Assembly: GCA_028023455.1 (NCBI GenBank)
Contig: JAQFVV010013397.1
Coordinates: 64,001-128,000, forward strand
Reading direction: 5' to 3'
Source of the DNA: Epiperipatus broadwayi
Taxonomy: Eukaryota > Onychophora > Udeonychophora > Euonychophora > Peripatidae
DNA length: 64,000 nucleotides
The first letter of the stretch is position 1, and the number at the start of each line of letters is the position of its first letter. Below, piece after piece: positions 27,862-38,500 of the stretch. A program made the translations under genes and the position numbers. Under the pieces are notes generated by a model that had not been told where the DNA came from, ran no database searches, and saw nothing but the letters and a program-made list of their open reading frames with translations.

Positions 27862-27932
27862 AAAGATAAATATTCACCAATATACGTATTTCATGCTAAA
27901 CCAGCAATCATCAGTTGGTCCAGATTATCATC
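27862..27932 (-). ncRNA. Hammerhead ribozyme-like fold, monomer 1 (best preserved)
   Basis: On the minus strand: stem I strand ACCAA, the invariant CTGATGA core, stem II TGCT-GGTTT-AGCA (bounded by a T/T mismatch at the usual first pair), invariant GAAA, a self-complementary stem III ATACGTAT, the cleavage position A after T, then stem I partner TTGGT, which pairs perfectly with ACCAA. An outer stem GATAA/TTATC with an internal loop extends stem I. Predicted cleavage lies between 27881 and 27880. A loop-less palindromic stem III implies a dimeric ribozyme, as known for newt and PLE hammerheads. Activity is untested. Confidence 0.8.
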
Positions 27933-28335
27933 TCCCACACATATATACTATAAGCGCTCAGACATATATTAAGATAGACAATCCTCATACTTTAATGGAC
28001 AGGCTCCAATCTTCTACACACTCCAACTCTTCAACCGTCCATCCAATTGAAAATCTGATAATGGAGTGCTCGAAGGCCACCCTGAGGCCGAGATTCTTGT
28101 CACACCCATGTTGACCTAAGGTCAATCTGAACCCCACATGTACAGGACATAATCCATTTAATACATATGCAAGAATGGGCAGACATCTCTACAATGTAAT
28201 AACTGAAACACAGGCTTATTCTATACCTGTGTCTATATATGTAATATATAGGGTATATGAGCACAGACTTTCAGATGACCCACCACTCTCCACTCTATCT
28301 AATAACACTGATACACTCAAGTACATATATGCTGA

Positions 28336-28406
28336 AAAGATAAATAATCACCAATATGTGTATTTCATGCTAAAACAGCAATCATCAGTTGGTCCAGATT
28401 ATCATC
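28336..28406 (-). ncRNA. Hammerhead ribozyme-like fold, monomer 2
   Basis: Same architecture 474 bp downstream. CTGATGA, GAAA, the 5-bp stem I and the 4-bp stem II are kept. The stem III strand is ATACACAT, so the self-complementary centre is lost, and pairing with monomer 1 would be imperfect. Confidence 0.7.
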
Positions 28407-28809
28407 TCCCACACATATATACTATAAGTGGTCAGACATATATTAAGATAGACAATCCTCATACTTTAATGGACAGGCTCCAATCTTCTACACACTCTAA
28501 CTCTTCAGCCGTCCATCCAATTGAAAATCTGATAGTGAAATGCTCGAAGGCCACCCCGAGGCTGAGATTCTTGTCACACCCATGTTGACCTAAGATCAAT
28601 CTGAAACCCACATGTACAGGACATAATCCATTTAATACATATGCAAGGATGGGCAGACATCTCTACAATGTAATAACTGAAACACAGGCTTATTCTATAC
28701 CTGTGTCTATATATGTAATATATAGGGTATATGAGCACAGACTTTCAGATGACCCATCACTCTCCACTCTATCTAATAACACTGATACACTCAAGCACAT
28801 ATATGCTGA

Positions 28810-28880
28810 AAAGATAAATAATCACCAATATACGTATTTCATGCTAAACCAGCAATCGTCAGTTGGTCCAGATTATCATC
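28810..28880 (-). ncRNA. Hammerhead ribozyme-like fold, monomer 3 (core mutated)
   Basis: The core reads CTGACGA instead of CTGATGA, changing U7, a position that tolerates substitution better than its neighbours. Stem II, GAAA, stem III ATACGTAT and stem I ACCAA/TTGGT are intact. Confidence 0.65.
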
Positions 28881-29170
28881 TCCCACACATATATACTATA
28901 AGTGCTCAGACATATATTAAGATAGACAATCCTCATACTTTAATGGACAGGCTCCAATCTTCTACACACTCCAACTCTTCAACCATCCATCCAATTGAAA
29001 ATCTGATGATGGAATGCTCGAAGGCCACCCTGAGGCCGAGATTCTTAATTATTAATGTAAAATTAATAATAATAAACTTTATTTTTTTTTTAAGAATATG
29101 GTTCCAAATGATATTTCATATATAAAAATCAATAGAATTACTTTCTTTTTAAAAATATTTACTTACATCA

Positions 29171-29230
29171 AGCATGGACAACCTTTACTAGTTTGGGGGC
29201 TAAATTATTACTCTGTCTCCAAGTCAAAGA
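29171..29230 (+). mobile_element. hAT-type terminal sequence (solo end)
   Basis: AGCATGGACAACCTTTACTA followed by GTTTGGGGGCTAAATTATT resembles hAT ends of the form CAGGGGTGGACAACCTTTT...GGGGGCCACATT. No partner end found. Confidence 0.4.
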
Positions 29231-30528
29231 CTTTACCTCACTTGTTCCAGTGTCCAACATATTCTTTCAGGATGGCTAATTGTCTTGGTTTTCTTAACCA
29301 GCCATTTTTATTCTGCTTTTGTTTTTTAATGTTATATATTTTATATTTAATTAATTTTAAAATAATTTTAATTCATTTAATATTTTATAATTAATTTTTT
29401 GATTGGTTATTTAGAAATTTTCTCAAAATGGAAGTGCCTTACAATAATTAGCATAAGTTAGTAATAAGCGATGTCAATGTCACATTTTGTTTAAATAAAT
29501 AACATATATGTACAATTATCTTTTGCTTTTGTTTATATCATGAAATGAGTATATTATTAGTAATGAAGATGTAATTATATATATATATTGCATTATTTTA
29601 ATCTCATACTTAAATATACAGCAATTTTCAATCAAGTTTTTGTTCTGTGTCATGTGTCTGGATTAGATCCCATAAAAATATGGACACTCTAGACTGTACC
29701 AAATTATTAAATATTGCAAATTAATAATGAATAAATTAAAACAAGTTAGTACTTCATATTTTATTTATTTATACTTTGACATAAAGCTCTACATGAATTT
29801 TATAATAATAATGATGACATGACAATTTAATGTGAATATTAGTGTTGTATTTCAACAAGGTAATCAATATTGATTTTAATATTACTTAAAAATAATGTCA
29901 TAGAATTTTCAAGGATTTTTTTTATACATGTTCAAATTTTTGATTTATTGTATTTTATTTTTAAAAAAACTGTTCACTCATATATGTGCTGCTGAAAAGG
30001 CCTAATTTTTCTTGAAAAGGCATGTAAATTGGTATATTTTTAATCCACCATATAAGAAAAAAATTATAATTTTCAGTAATTGTTAATGATTATGATGTGA
30101 TATTTTTGGAAAAGATTTATTATTACACTAAAAACTAAGTCACTAGGGGGACTTTGCTTTTGAGAAGATTTTATTTTTAAAAAGACAACTCTTAGAAAGT
30201 ACATTATGACAAAGCAAAAGCTGTCATTGCTGCCTTTAAAAAAATTGCTTCTTCAAAGATGGTAGGTAATAATAACTAAATAATTTATTAACTTCTAGAA
30301 GTAGTTTTGTTTATTTGATGATAACTAATTCTAAATATACCATTTTTAATACTATAAAATTCTAATATCTAATATTTAATTGTTCTAATTTTTTTAATAA
30401 GTAATGTATTGCCAATGAATATGTACTTCTTTTGTAGAACTTCATTTTTATATTTACTTTCATGATTTCAAAAATAAATACTTAAATAAAGGTATTATAA
30501 AATATAAATTAATAGAAAGATTTAGTTT
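29231..30528. other. No recognisable gene
   Basis: AT-rich sequence, with no domain or repeat partner recognised. Confidence 0.55.
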
Positions 30529-30609
30529 TGTAGTTAAGTAGAGATGAACAGTGGCTGCTGGAGGGTTGCATTAGATCCTAAGATCTAGATGCAGTGCTCT
30601 CACATACAA

Positions 30610-30656
30610 GACTCCTTACTGATGAAGGCCACAAGCCAGAAACTAGTCTGGAAATA
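30610..30656 (+). ncRNA. Hammerhead ribozyme-like core, 444-bp family, copy a
   Basis: CTGATGA (30619-30625), stem II GGC-CACAA-GCC bounded by A/A, GAAA (30639-30642), a self-complementary stem III ACTAGT, then C as cleavage nucleotide (GTC triplet, predicted cut between 30648 and 30649), then TGG starting stem I. Stem I pairing is weak here, but the other copies give CTCCTCA against TGGGGA, a good helix with wobbles. Confidence 0.7.
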
Positions 30657-31052
30657 TTGGATGGGTAGGCACTAGATAGGGTTTTATGCACAAGTATTCT
30701 GGCATCCATTGATTACTCTGTCTTTCACTGAGTGGAAATACTGTATGGAGGGGTTTTCCTGTTTTAATAACAGTTATAAGCAAGCATAAGAAATGGTAAT
30801 CATTGATGTTTATTGGCTTAAAACCAATTCTGCCTAATAGGATAGTGTTAGCTATGGTTATTGAAGACCCAAAGACACCAAAATGTATAGGTACCGAACT
30901 GAGTTTAGACCTATATGACAATATAAGCTAATGAGTTTGGATTGAAAATATTGTTTTCAATTTAAAACTCCATTTTGTAGTTAAGTAGAGATAAACAGTG
31001 GCTGCTGGAGGGTTGCATTTTATGATCAAGGTTCAGTGCCCTCAGATCCAAG

Positions 31053-31096
31053 ACTCCTCACTGAGGAAGGCCACAAGCCAAAAACTAGTTTGGGGA
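31053..31096 (+). ncRNA. Hammerhead ribozyme-like core, 444-bp family, copy b (mutated)
   Basis: CTGAGGA replaces CTGATGA and AAAA replaces GAAA, so this copy should be inactive, but stem I (CTCCTCA with TGGGGA) and stem III ACTAGT are preserved. It shows the ancestral pairing well. Confidence 0.65.
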
Positions 31097-31699
31097 TATT
31101 GGATGAGTTAGCACTAGATAGGGATTTTATGCACAAGCTTTCTGGTATCCATTGATTACTCTGGGTTGCATTAAATGGCAGTACTGTTTGGAGAGGTTTG
31201 CCTGTTGAAATATATTCATTGTATAGTATAAAATGTGCATCTATGCACATATCTATATATGTGTTGTTTGTAAAAACATTAAGAGGTATTGTATATCAAT
31301 GTAATAACTTGAATTGGTAGTAATCATGTAAATCATAAGGTGATAGTTTTTTTTTAATTTTATATTAATCAAAATCAGAAGGCTTATGGGTATATACCCA
31401 TATTCTAAAGCTCTTAATTCCATTTTTTTTTGTTAATAATCTTTAATTCAATTGTTAAAATTTTTCTTGTAAATTTAATTCTAAATAGTTTTTAAAATAA
31501 TACAATATATTTGCATCATCTCTTGATTACAGTAACAATAATAGAGCTTGTTTTCTAAAAATCTAATATATGAAAGTGAATATATATTAGTGTTTATGGA
31601 CATCCAATGATATTTCCATAAATCATCATCATCATTCTGTTTGGCACCAAGAGTATACTCTTTAAACCCCATGCCCTACATTTCATTTTAATTTAGTCT

Positions 31700-31935
31700 C
31701 TATTAGAATTTAAGTTAAAATTTTGGCCAGAGCATTGATGATGATCAGCATGTTTTAATGTTCCAACATTATTATTGTTGTGGTCATATATTGTTATGGA
31801 TTAGCATTTAAGTTTGTGCACCCTGATTAATGATTAAATAATTGTCACAAACTGGCAAACTAGACTCAATAGTTAGCCTGGTCTAGAGTAGACCCATTTA
31901 AAATACAGTCCTCAGATTGATGGTTGATTATCATT
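31700..31935 (-). repeat. Dispersed repeat B, copy 2
   Basis: Inverted relative to 13320-13525; the shared blocks are listed there. Both ends carry CATCATCA or TGATGATG. Confidence 0.65.
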
Positions 31936-32587
31936 TATGATGATGAATGGTTATTTTTGAATGACTTATACTTATTTTAATACTGGTGGATGTATGGTTC
32001 GTTATAACTTGTAATTACTCTATGGAATTAACTGCACTGATGTCCTAGAGAGTTTTAAAGATCTCTCATGCTCTACTTATATATAACATTACTTATACAT
32101 TTTTTTACTTTAATATCTTTTATAACTTAAATATGATCATTTATATTTATGTATTGTATACATTTTTTAATTAATTTTTTTAAAATATTTTATTTACTTG
32201 GGGGAGTGATGATGCTAATTTTCCATCACCCCTAGCATGACCATCCTGATTACCTCATCCCATTATAATATATACTTGATAATAGAAGGTAGGAGCTATC
32301 TATGATTACATTTCTCCATATTATAATGAGATACTAATTTTTTTTAATAATTAAAGATCTGTAAACAAATGTGAATAAGTTTAGCTTTGGATAACTTATG
32401 CATTAATTAAAATATAGGTGTTTAAGAGTACCTGTCTTGTTCCTTTTCTATGAGACTTGGTGAACTTTATTTGGGGATAATCAGTCTCTGGTTGTAATAG
32501 TGATGATATAATTCATTCATTTATTTAGAAATAATTTTAAAAGTTATTTCTAAAATTTAACTTTCCACACAGATTACTAGATATTAA
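31936..32587. other. No recognisable gene
   Basis: AT-rich. A short hairpin GGGGAGTGATG / CATCACCCCT lies near 32203-32232. Confidence 0.5.
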
Positions 32588-33020
32588 AACAGGCAAAACT
32601 CACTATATATATTGACACACACAACAAGCTAGAGTAATCAATGGATGCCAGAAGGCTTGTGCATAAAATCCCTATCTAGTGCCTACTCATCCAATATCCC
32701 CAGACTAGTTTCTGGATTGTGGACTTCATCAGTGAGAAGCTTTGGATCTGAGAGCACTGCACCTAGATCTTAGGATCTAACGCAACCCTTCAGCAACCAC
32801 CTTTTATCTCCATTTAACTACAAAACTATGAGTCTTAAACTGAAAACAACACCTTAATGTTTTCAATCCAAGCCCACCAGCTTACACAGTCATATGGGTC
32901 TGAACCCAGTTCAGTACCCATACATTTTGATTACTCTAGCTTGTTGTGTGTGGCAATATATATAGTGAGTTTTGCCTGTTTTAACAACAGTTATACCCAA
33001 GCATAAGAGGTGAAGGTCAT
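32588..33020. mobile_element. Inverted pair of 444-bp family fragments
   Basis: A minus-oriented copy (32588-32928) and a plus-oriented fragment (32929-33020) meet head to head. The outer parts form inverted ends: AACAGGCAAAACTCACTATA with AAGCTAGAGTAATCAA on the left, and their complements on the right. The minus copy includes the hammerhead-like core at 32698-32738. Confidence 0.7.
32698..32738 (-). ncRNA. Hammerhead ribozyme-like core, 444-bp family, copy c
   Basis: On the minus strand: CTTCTCA, CTGATGA, a decayed stem II (AGTCCACAATCCA), GAAA, stem III ACTAGT, C, then TGGGGA pairing back to CTTCTCA with wobbles. The core residues are intact but stem II pairing is lost. Confidence 0.6.
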
Positions 33021-33229
33021 GTGATATTATTAGATACAAGTTTTATTATGTGAATCTCATTTTTATGTTTCTCTACCTCAATATACCTGTTGATATTCCT
33101 AGTTAAAATTGTTATATGGGAATTAAATTAATAGCCTGTATTTGTTTATATAGATTTAATCATTCACTACTTTTTTAAATTAAAATGAGGAAAAAATGCT
33201 TTTTCATGGTATGGTTTCAGTATTCACAC

Positions 33230-34084
33230 ATTGTAAGTTCTATTGATTCCATTTTTTTCATCTAACCAGTAGGCATTTAGGCCTGCACATTTAATGATGA
33301 CAAATGGGATCTTATATGAGTCACAGATCTTATGGGACAAGGAATCCCTTTGGGTGACTAAGATGAGGTGTTTTAATAGATGTTGTCTCCAATTTTAAAT
33401 TGATAATTTGATTTTTTATTAATTTTGCTTTGTTTCTCATTTAATGAGCATAGATCTGGATTTCTGGAATAGAATTGGGTATGTTGTCTCTATAATAATG
33501 TGATGGGTGTGAATCCAGTAAATTAATTTACACTCTAATTTATTTTATGCATTGTGTGCTTTACCCAACCTTTATTCTTATCTCCTATGTAAGTCCTAAA
33601 CAAGCATCCAAGTTGCAGCATTACATATTTACATGGGGTTGACTGTAGATTTCTAACAGAGTTTAGCATTTTTATCTGGTGTTTTTCTACTCATTTGAAT
33701 CGTTCATTGGATAGAAAAGTGAACTGTGACCAGTTAAGTTTGTCCCTCGGTTTTCTATCTCTTTAACATAGAAAGTGCCTAATACTTTAAGTTAGAGGTA
33801 CTGAGTAAGCAGACAAATTTTGATAAGAGATCATAAGCTACTATCAAATATTTTAGCTTATTAAATGGTGGTAGCTTACCATAAAAACTGACAGCTAAGA
33901 TCTCATTTGCTCTTGTTGTAATAATGGAGTTTACTGAACTGATGCAACTTTAGTCTACTGCCTTGGTCTATAATTGTATGTGACAACTTTAAATTTCTTT
34001 CACATCTTTATATATTCTGGGAAGTAAAACAGTTTTTCAATATTTTTTCAGCTTTATGACCTCCATAGTGCCCATATGAACAAT
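33230..34084 (-). pseudogene. Ty3/gypsy-type integrase, heavily decayed
   Basis: Minus-strand frames in order: HYGGHKAEKILKNCF (N-terminal zinc-binding HH region), VSFYGKLPPFNKLKYLIVAY then DLLSKFV (matching VDFYGPLP...YILVVLDVFSKFV, first catalytic Asp replaced by Ser), FYPMNDSNE (pattern YHPQ-x-NP-x-E), then HPSHYY, KTPHLSHPKGF and KCAGLNAYWLDEKNG (C-terminal S-x-KF...NAYxL block). Multiple stops and frameshifts are present. It is a different lineage from the integrase at 49.9 and 57.4 kb. Confidence 0.65.
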
Positions 34085-34431
34085 GTCATCATCATCAACC
34101 ATTATCACTCCACTGCAGGGTGAAGGTCTCTCCAAGTTTAATCCATCTTCTCCAATCTTTAGCTTCTCTTCACATCACCCCTGCACACTTTCTTATTTCA
34201 TCCATCCATTTCACATGTGGTCTCTTTCTGGATCTTTTACAATCTCCTGGAATCCAGTTTAAGATTTCAATTGTCCATCTACTATGATATTTTCTAGCAA
34301 TATGTCCAGCCCAACTCCACTTCAATCTTTTAATTATTTCAATGAGGTCACATCTTTGTGATTGCATGTTTTGCATTTTAAGAGGTGACCACCTATCTTC
34401 TAACATTTCAGATAATTGGTTTGGTCCAGAA
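34085..34431 (-). mobile_element. RTE-type LINE 3' end, truncated
   Basis: The minus strand reads RLKWSWAGHIARKYHSRWT, ILNWIPGDCKRSRKRPHVKW, MDEIRKCAGVM, and after one stop REAKDWRRWIKLGETFT, which is the characteristic C-terminus of RTE-like polymerases (WAGH-x-AR...RWT...GRP-x-x-RW-x-DEI-x-K-x-AG). It ends in a TGATGATGATGA tail, also typical. Heavily 5'-truncated; the element lies inside the gypsy remnant. Confidence 0.8.
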
Positions 34432-34640
34432 TTTTCCCTTTAATTAGTGTTTTGATAATCTGGATCAGATCTTTATCTAGGTTTTGCAGGGTTTTTTATA
34501 ACATATTGTTCTCTGCATTTTCATTAATTGCTAAATGTTTTTACTCACACAACTCTCAGTAACAATAAACTACTCAGCATATTTTAGTGAGGTCATCATG
34601 ATTATTGACATGCAAGTTTTTTTTTTTTTTATCAAAACGT
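34432..34640 (-). pseudogene. Upstream part of the interrupted gypsy element
   Basis: On the minus strand, LQNLDKDLIQIIKTLIKGK and NYLK resemble the connector between RNase H and integrase (Q-x-x-D-x-x-L-x-x-II-x-x-L). Its position just upstream of the RTE insertion fits one gypsy element split in two. Similarity is short. Confidence 0.4.
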
Positions 34641-35451
34641 TAAAAAAAATTTGGTATCAGCAACAAATTGTGAGACTTATGATCAAGACAGTTTTGGGAA
34701 TATATATACCAAGAGGTTTGTAAGAAATTAAATTAAATGAATTCCTTACAAAAGTTGTTAATTTTGAGTGGAGAAATCCTCATTTATTTAATAACAATGT
34801 TCACCAACATCCTAAAAGTTCCCAATTGTGAAAAAACTAAGACTAAGCTTGTAATGTGAATTAAATATGACTATCTAATTTTCAGAAAGTAAAACATATA
34901 TTTCTGGAAATGTTAGTAAAGAAAATGGTATTCTACAATATCAAAAAGCAGTTCAAGATCAAAGACTTAAGATGTGAAAATGTTTTCAGGATAGTGTTTG
35001 CATACCATCATCAGATGTCAAGTAATGACTGTGACAGCATTACTTTAAATACATCTTAGAAAACATGATCAAGATCATTACCTATGATATGGTTAGATAG
35101 TCATACTTCTGATGCCAATGCATTTACTTCTTGAAATATTTATCCACATTGTGCAGATATTACTTTAAACATAACATTGAGAAACCAGCTACCACTTAAA
35201 AGTGATTGCCATTTAGGAACAACAATTTCAAGTAATAATGCTCTTATTGACGCAAGCCAACTATAAATACTAGAAATGTTGTAAATATTCCCGATATTGT
35301 ACAAACATTAACAAGAATATCAGAACTCTAGATTAATCAAATTCATTTTACTATTTTATTTTAAAATATGAATGTGTTTTATTACACCGATGATCTGGTC
35401 AAAGATTTTAAATGATTTTCCATAAAAATAGAATAATTACCCAAAAAATTG
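34641..35451. other. No recognisable gene
   Basis: AT-rich sequence without convincing similarity. Confidence 0.5.
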
Positions 35452-35556
35452 GGATAGTTGTTAGCTGAGAGGTCATCGCAGTCCCCTTGCAAGTAGTTGG
35501 TTGCAGACGGCTGTGGGTTCGCCTCTCAGCCGATGCTATGACATATGGAAAAAAGA
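35452..35556 (+). repeat. tRNA-derived SINE, copy 3
   Basis: TTAGCTGAGAGGTCATCGCA, CCTTGCAAG, B-box GGGTTCGCCTC, CGATGC, TATGACATATGG and an A-rich tail. Same order as 8448-8534 with an insertion before the B-box. Confidence 0.65.
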
Positions 35557-38500
35557 AATTGGATAGTTTTGAGTAATGGAATTAAAAGATTCTTGATTTC
35601 CAACTAAGAAATGTAAAAATATATCTATTTTTGATTAGTAAATGAAATTCTTTTCTTCATATTCGTAAATATATTACACATATTCTGAATCTTCTCTGAA
35701 ACTATACTATTTATCATATTAAAAATATTTCTTTTAAGCAAAATGAAGTATCTTATAAACTATAATATCTTTGAAAGTTAATTTGGAGGTCAAATATATA
35801 TCATTTCCAATATATTAGAACTGAACAATTAATTGAAGGTAGAAAACTTTTAGTAATGAATAACTCTCTAGAATGGAGATATATATATATATGTATTATG
35901 GAGATAACTATTTATTATGGATATCAGCTTTCAGAAGAATTTAATACCGCACGTTGGTTAAAACAATTAACTATTCAATTATATACCATCACACCATATA
36001 TTTTGTCATTTTTGTGACAAAATATTCTAGGATCAAGAAAAGACGATTATAAAATAAACATACATTGAATTTCAGTAACTTGCTACATTAGTGACTATTT
36101 TGTGATCATGGCTCGCTCTTCGTTGAGCCACCCAACAAGTTAATTGTTTCCAGAACCCTCACTTTTCAAAGAAAAGGTAGCAATGAAAATAAAAAAGATG
36201 TCAGTGTAAGTGTGTTAGACACACTGAATACTGATATCATAAAAGTTTAGAGAGTTCTGTGCAATTTGCATAATTAAATATGATATAATCATAGTATGTG
36301 ACATAAGAACTCACAAAAAATAAACTTGTGGTATCTTAGAAATAATGAGATATATAAAGAAACAATAAAAAAATTATTACACATTCAACATTTAATAGTG
36401 TTTTAACATAGAGTAGGCAACAAATTATGAGTCTATCAAAACAAAAGAAATCAGGAGACTTTAATAAAAAAAGACTGAAAAGATCAAGAAAACATCTTAA
36501 GATTCGAGGTATTTAAAGAAAAAATTATTATAACTTATAGATTTGTGATAGTGCAAATGAATAGCAATATACTCATTTATTAGGTCTAGAATAATATTAA
36601 AAAATTGAAATTTCCCTTTTCTTAATCAAAAAATAATATGATTAAAAAGGAATTTCATAATAAGTTCTGAAAGTTATTTAAATGTGAGCATGAATAGTAA
36701 ATCATCAATTGAGAGACAACTTAGAAAAATATTATATATTCAGACAGAAAAGATTTCAACTACACTACATAAAATAGCAAAATATAGAAATTGTACATCC
36801 TGTGGAAAAATGAGAATTGGCCACTTATTGTAATCATTCTATCTATAATATTGTTTATGCATTGAATAAGAATGCGACTCTTGGCAAAATATTAAAAATC
36901 AGATGCTTGACTATCATTTAATATTTAAAAAATATATAGAAACACAATTTTCCATCAAATTTCAGGTGCGTGAGGCAACCAATACTTTGATGCTGACAAT
37001 TCACATTACATTTCTCAAATACAATCAAACACCTATTAATTGGCTCCGTCATAATCAAGTATAATTTAAATTAAGACAGATTCTCTTCTAATGAAAGATA
37101 TGACTTGATTCCATTTTCTTTGCTATTTCCATTACTAAAAGAAAGAGCCACAGTTTAAAAACATTTTGTGGTATATTTGGAAAAAATTAAGGATATTTAT
37201 AATCAAGTCTTTTAACTGGACATGGATTGCCTATTCACAGATAAATATCTTTAAATGTATACAAAATGTCTGAAAATTAATTTTGAGGGTATGTAATTTT
37301 GAAAAGAAGAATTTCTTTTTCTTCATAAAAAATTAGTCATCAAGACTGATCTGATCCTGAGAATTATATTGTAGTTACAAGAATTTGTGAGATTATTTAA
37401 ATTTGTGGCAAGACTTTCTTATATTATTTAAGAAGCAAAAGTGAAAAAAGGAATTCATTTTAATCAAGAAATTATTCACATCTATTAATATCTCACACAT
37501 CTCTTCCATACTAAAAACAAGTCGGGAATATTTGAATTTTCTTATATAAGTTGACAGAATGTCATTGACTTATGGTTTCAAACACTTATAAAATAAGGAT
37601 AAATACTATTTGCTGATGTTTTATCAACGGTATCAGATAAGATTCCATTTTACCAAGAAGTCAAAGTAAATTGTGAAAACATTTTTCAGTCACCAAATGA
37701 CAATGAGATTTTGCAAACATTGATTAAATAGAGTTCAGTCTTTCAGTTTGTAAAATAGATCAGGAAAACTTGATCTACAAATTATTTCAATAATCTTGAA
37801 CAAAAGTATATTCAAATGTAGTTTAAATACTCTCTATATCCTGAAGATATATTTTTGAGAATAAATCATTTTCCATTCAAATCAACGTGCTGGAATTGAT
37901 CAATAAAGATCAAATTGTACAGGTAAAGGTGCTGGCTGAGTTTTAATGTTAAAAAAAAAAATTCATAAATTTAAAGAAACAATGACGTCATTCATTTGTA
38001 ATATTCTAATAGTGACGTTTTATTAGCACTCATTTTTGTGCAACAAACGGCCATTTCAAACATAATGGCAATAAATACTCATCACTTTTGTCTATTTAAA
38101 AAGCTTTGTATTTAAATAAACCTTTGACAAATGCAACCCAGCTATTTTTATAATTTCAAATACATATTTGTGTGAAAGCATTAATCGCCAGATGAACATA
38201 GATTTAGGTTAATTACTGTATAAAGAAATAATAATTTATTGAGTGCAGTAAGTATTGCGATATGAATTTAAATTGTGTGCTTAGTCTAAATTCTAATAGC
38301 AATATAACCTGGATCAATAATGATTTTTATACTTCATTCTTTTGTAAAGTGTATTTGGATTCAGAAGTCAAGCTGCCAACGATTTAAATATTTAAAAAAA
38401 TTTAATTATTGAATCTAATTTTGATGAGAGTATCTTTATCTTAGAGAGATTATCGTAGTAACATAAAAAATAATTGGGGCATTCTTTACCAATTCCCCTT

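Larger units (their letters stand above)
27761..29056. mobile_element. Retrozyme-like tandem array, 474-bp unit x2.7, flanked by 11-bp direct repeats
   Basis: Three head-to-tail units start at 27772, 28246 and 28720, with period exactly 474 and few substitutions; the third is cut at 29045. Both sides carry a perfect TAATTATTAAT (27761-27771 and 29046-29056), as expected for a target-site duplication around an inserted multimer. Each unit holds a hammerhead-ribozyme-like fold on the minus strand. Because 474 is divisible by three, long plus-strand frames repeat, but most differences between copies change the amino acid, so these are not a gene. Multimeric insertion with a ribozyme per monomer suggests reverse transcription of a circular or concatemeric RNA. 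Confidence 0.85.
30529..31206 (+). mobile_element. Second hammerhead-bearing repeat family, 444-bp unit x1.5
   Basis: The block TTTTGTAGTTAAGTAGAGAT recurs at 30529 and about 30973, giving a 444-bp head-to-tail unit; the second unit stops near 31206 at GCCTGTT. Each contains CAGTGGCTGCTGGAGGGTTG, an ATC-rich block, a hammerhead-like core and then GGCACTAGATAGGG or its variant. Other copies occur at 32588-33020 and within the 7.5-kb units, where the order of blocks agrees with a circular 444-bp sequence. No clear target duplication was found. Confidence 0.75.

Noticed and set aside
27761-29056. CRISPR array
   Set aside because: Units are 474 bp and contiguous without spacers, and the sequence is clearly animal.
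27893-29125. Repeated plus-strand frames of 73-158 codons in the 474-bp array as a gene family
   Set aside because: The frame repeats because 474 is divisible by three. Differences between copies are mostly amino-acid changing, there is no domain, and the flanking duplication marks the whole array as an insertion.
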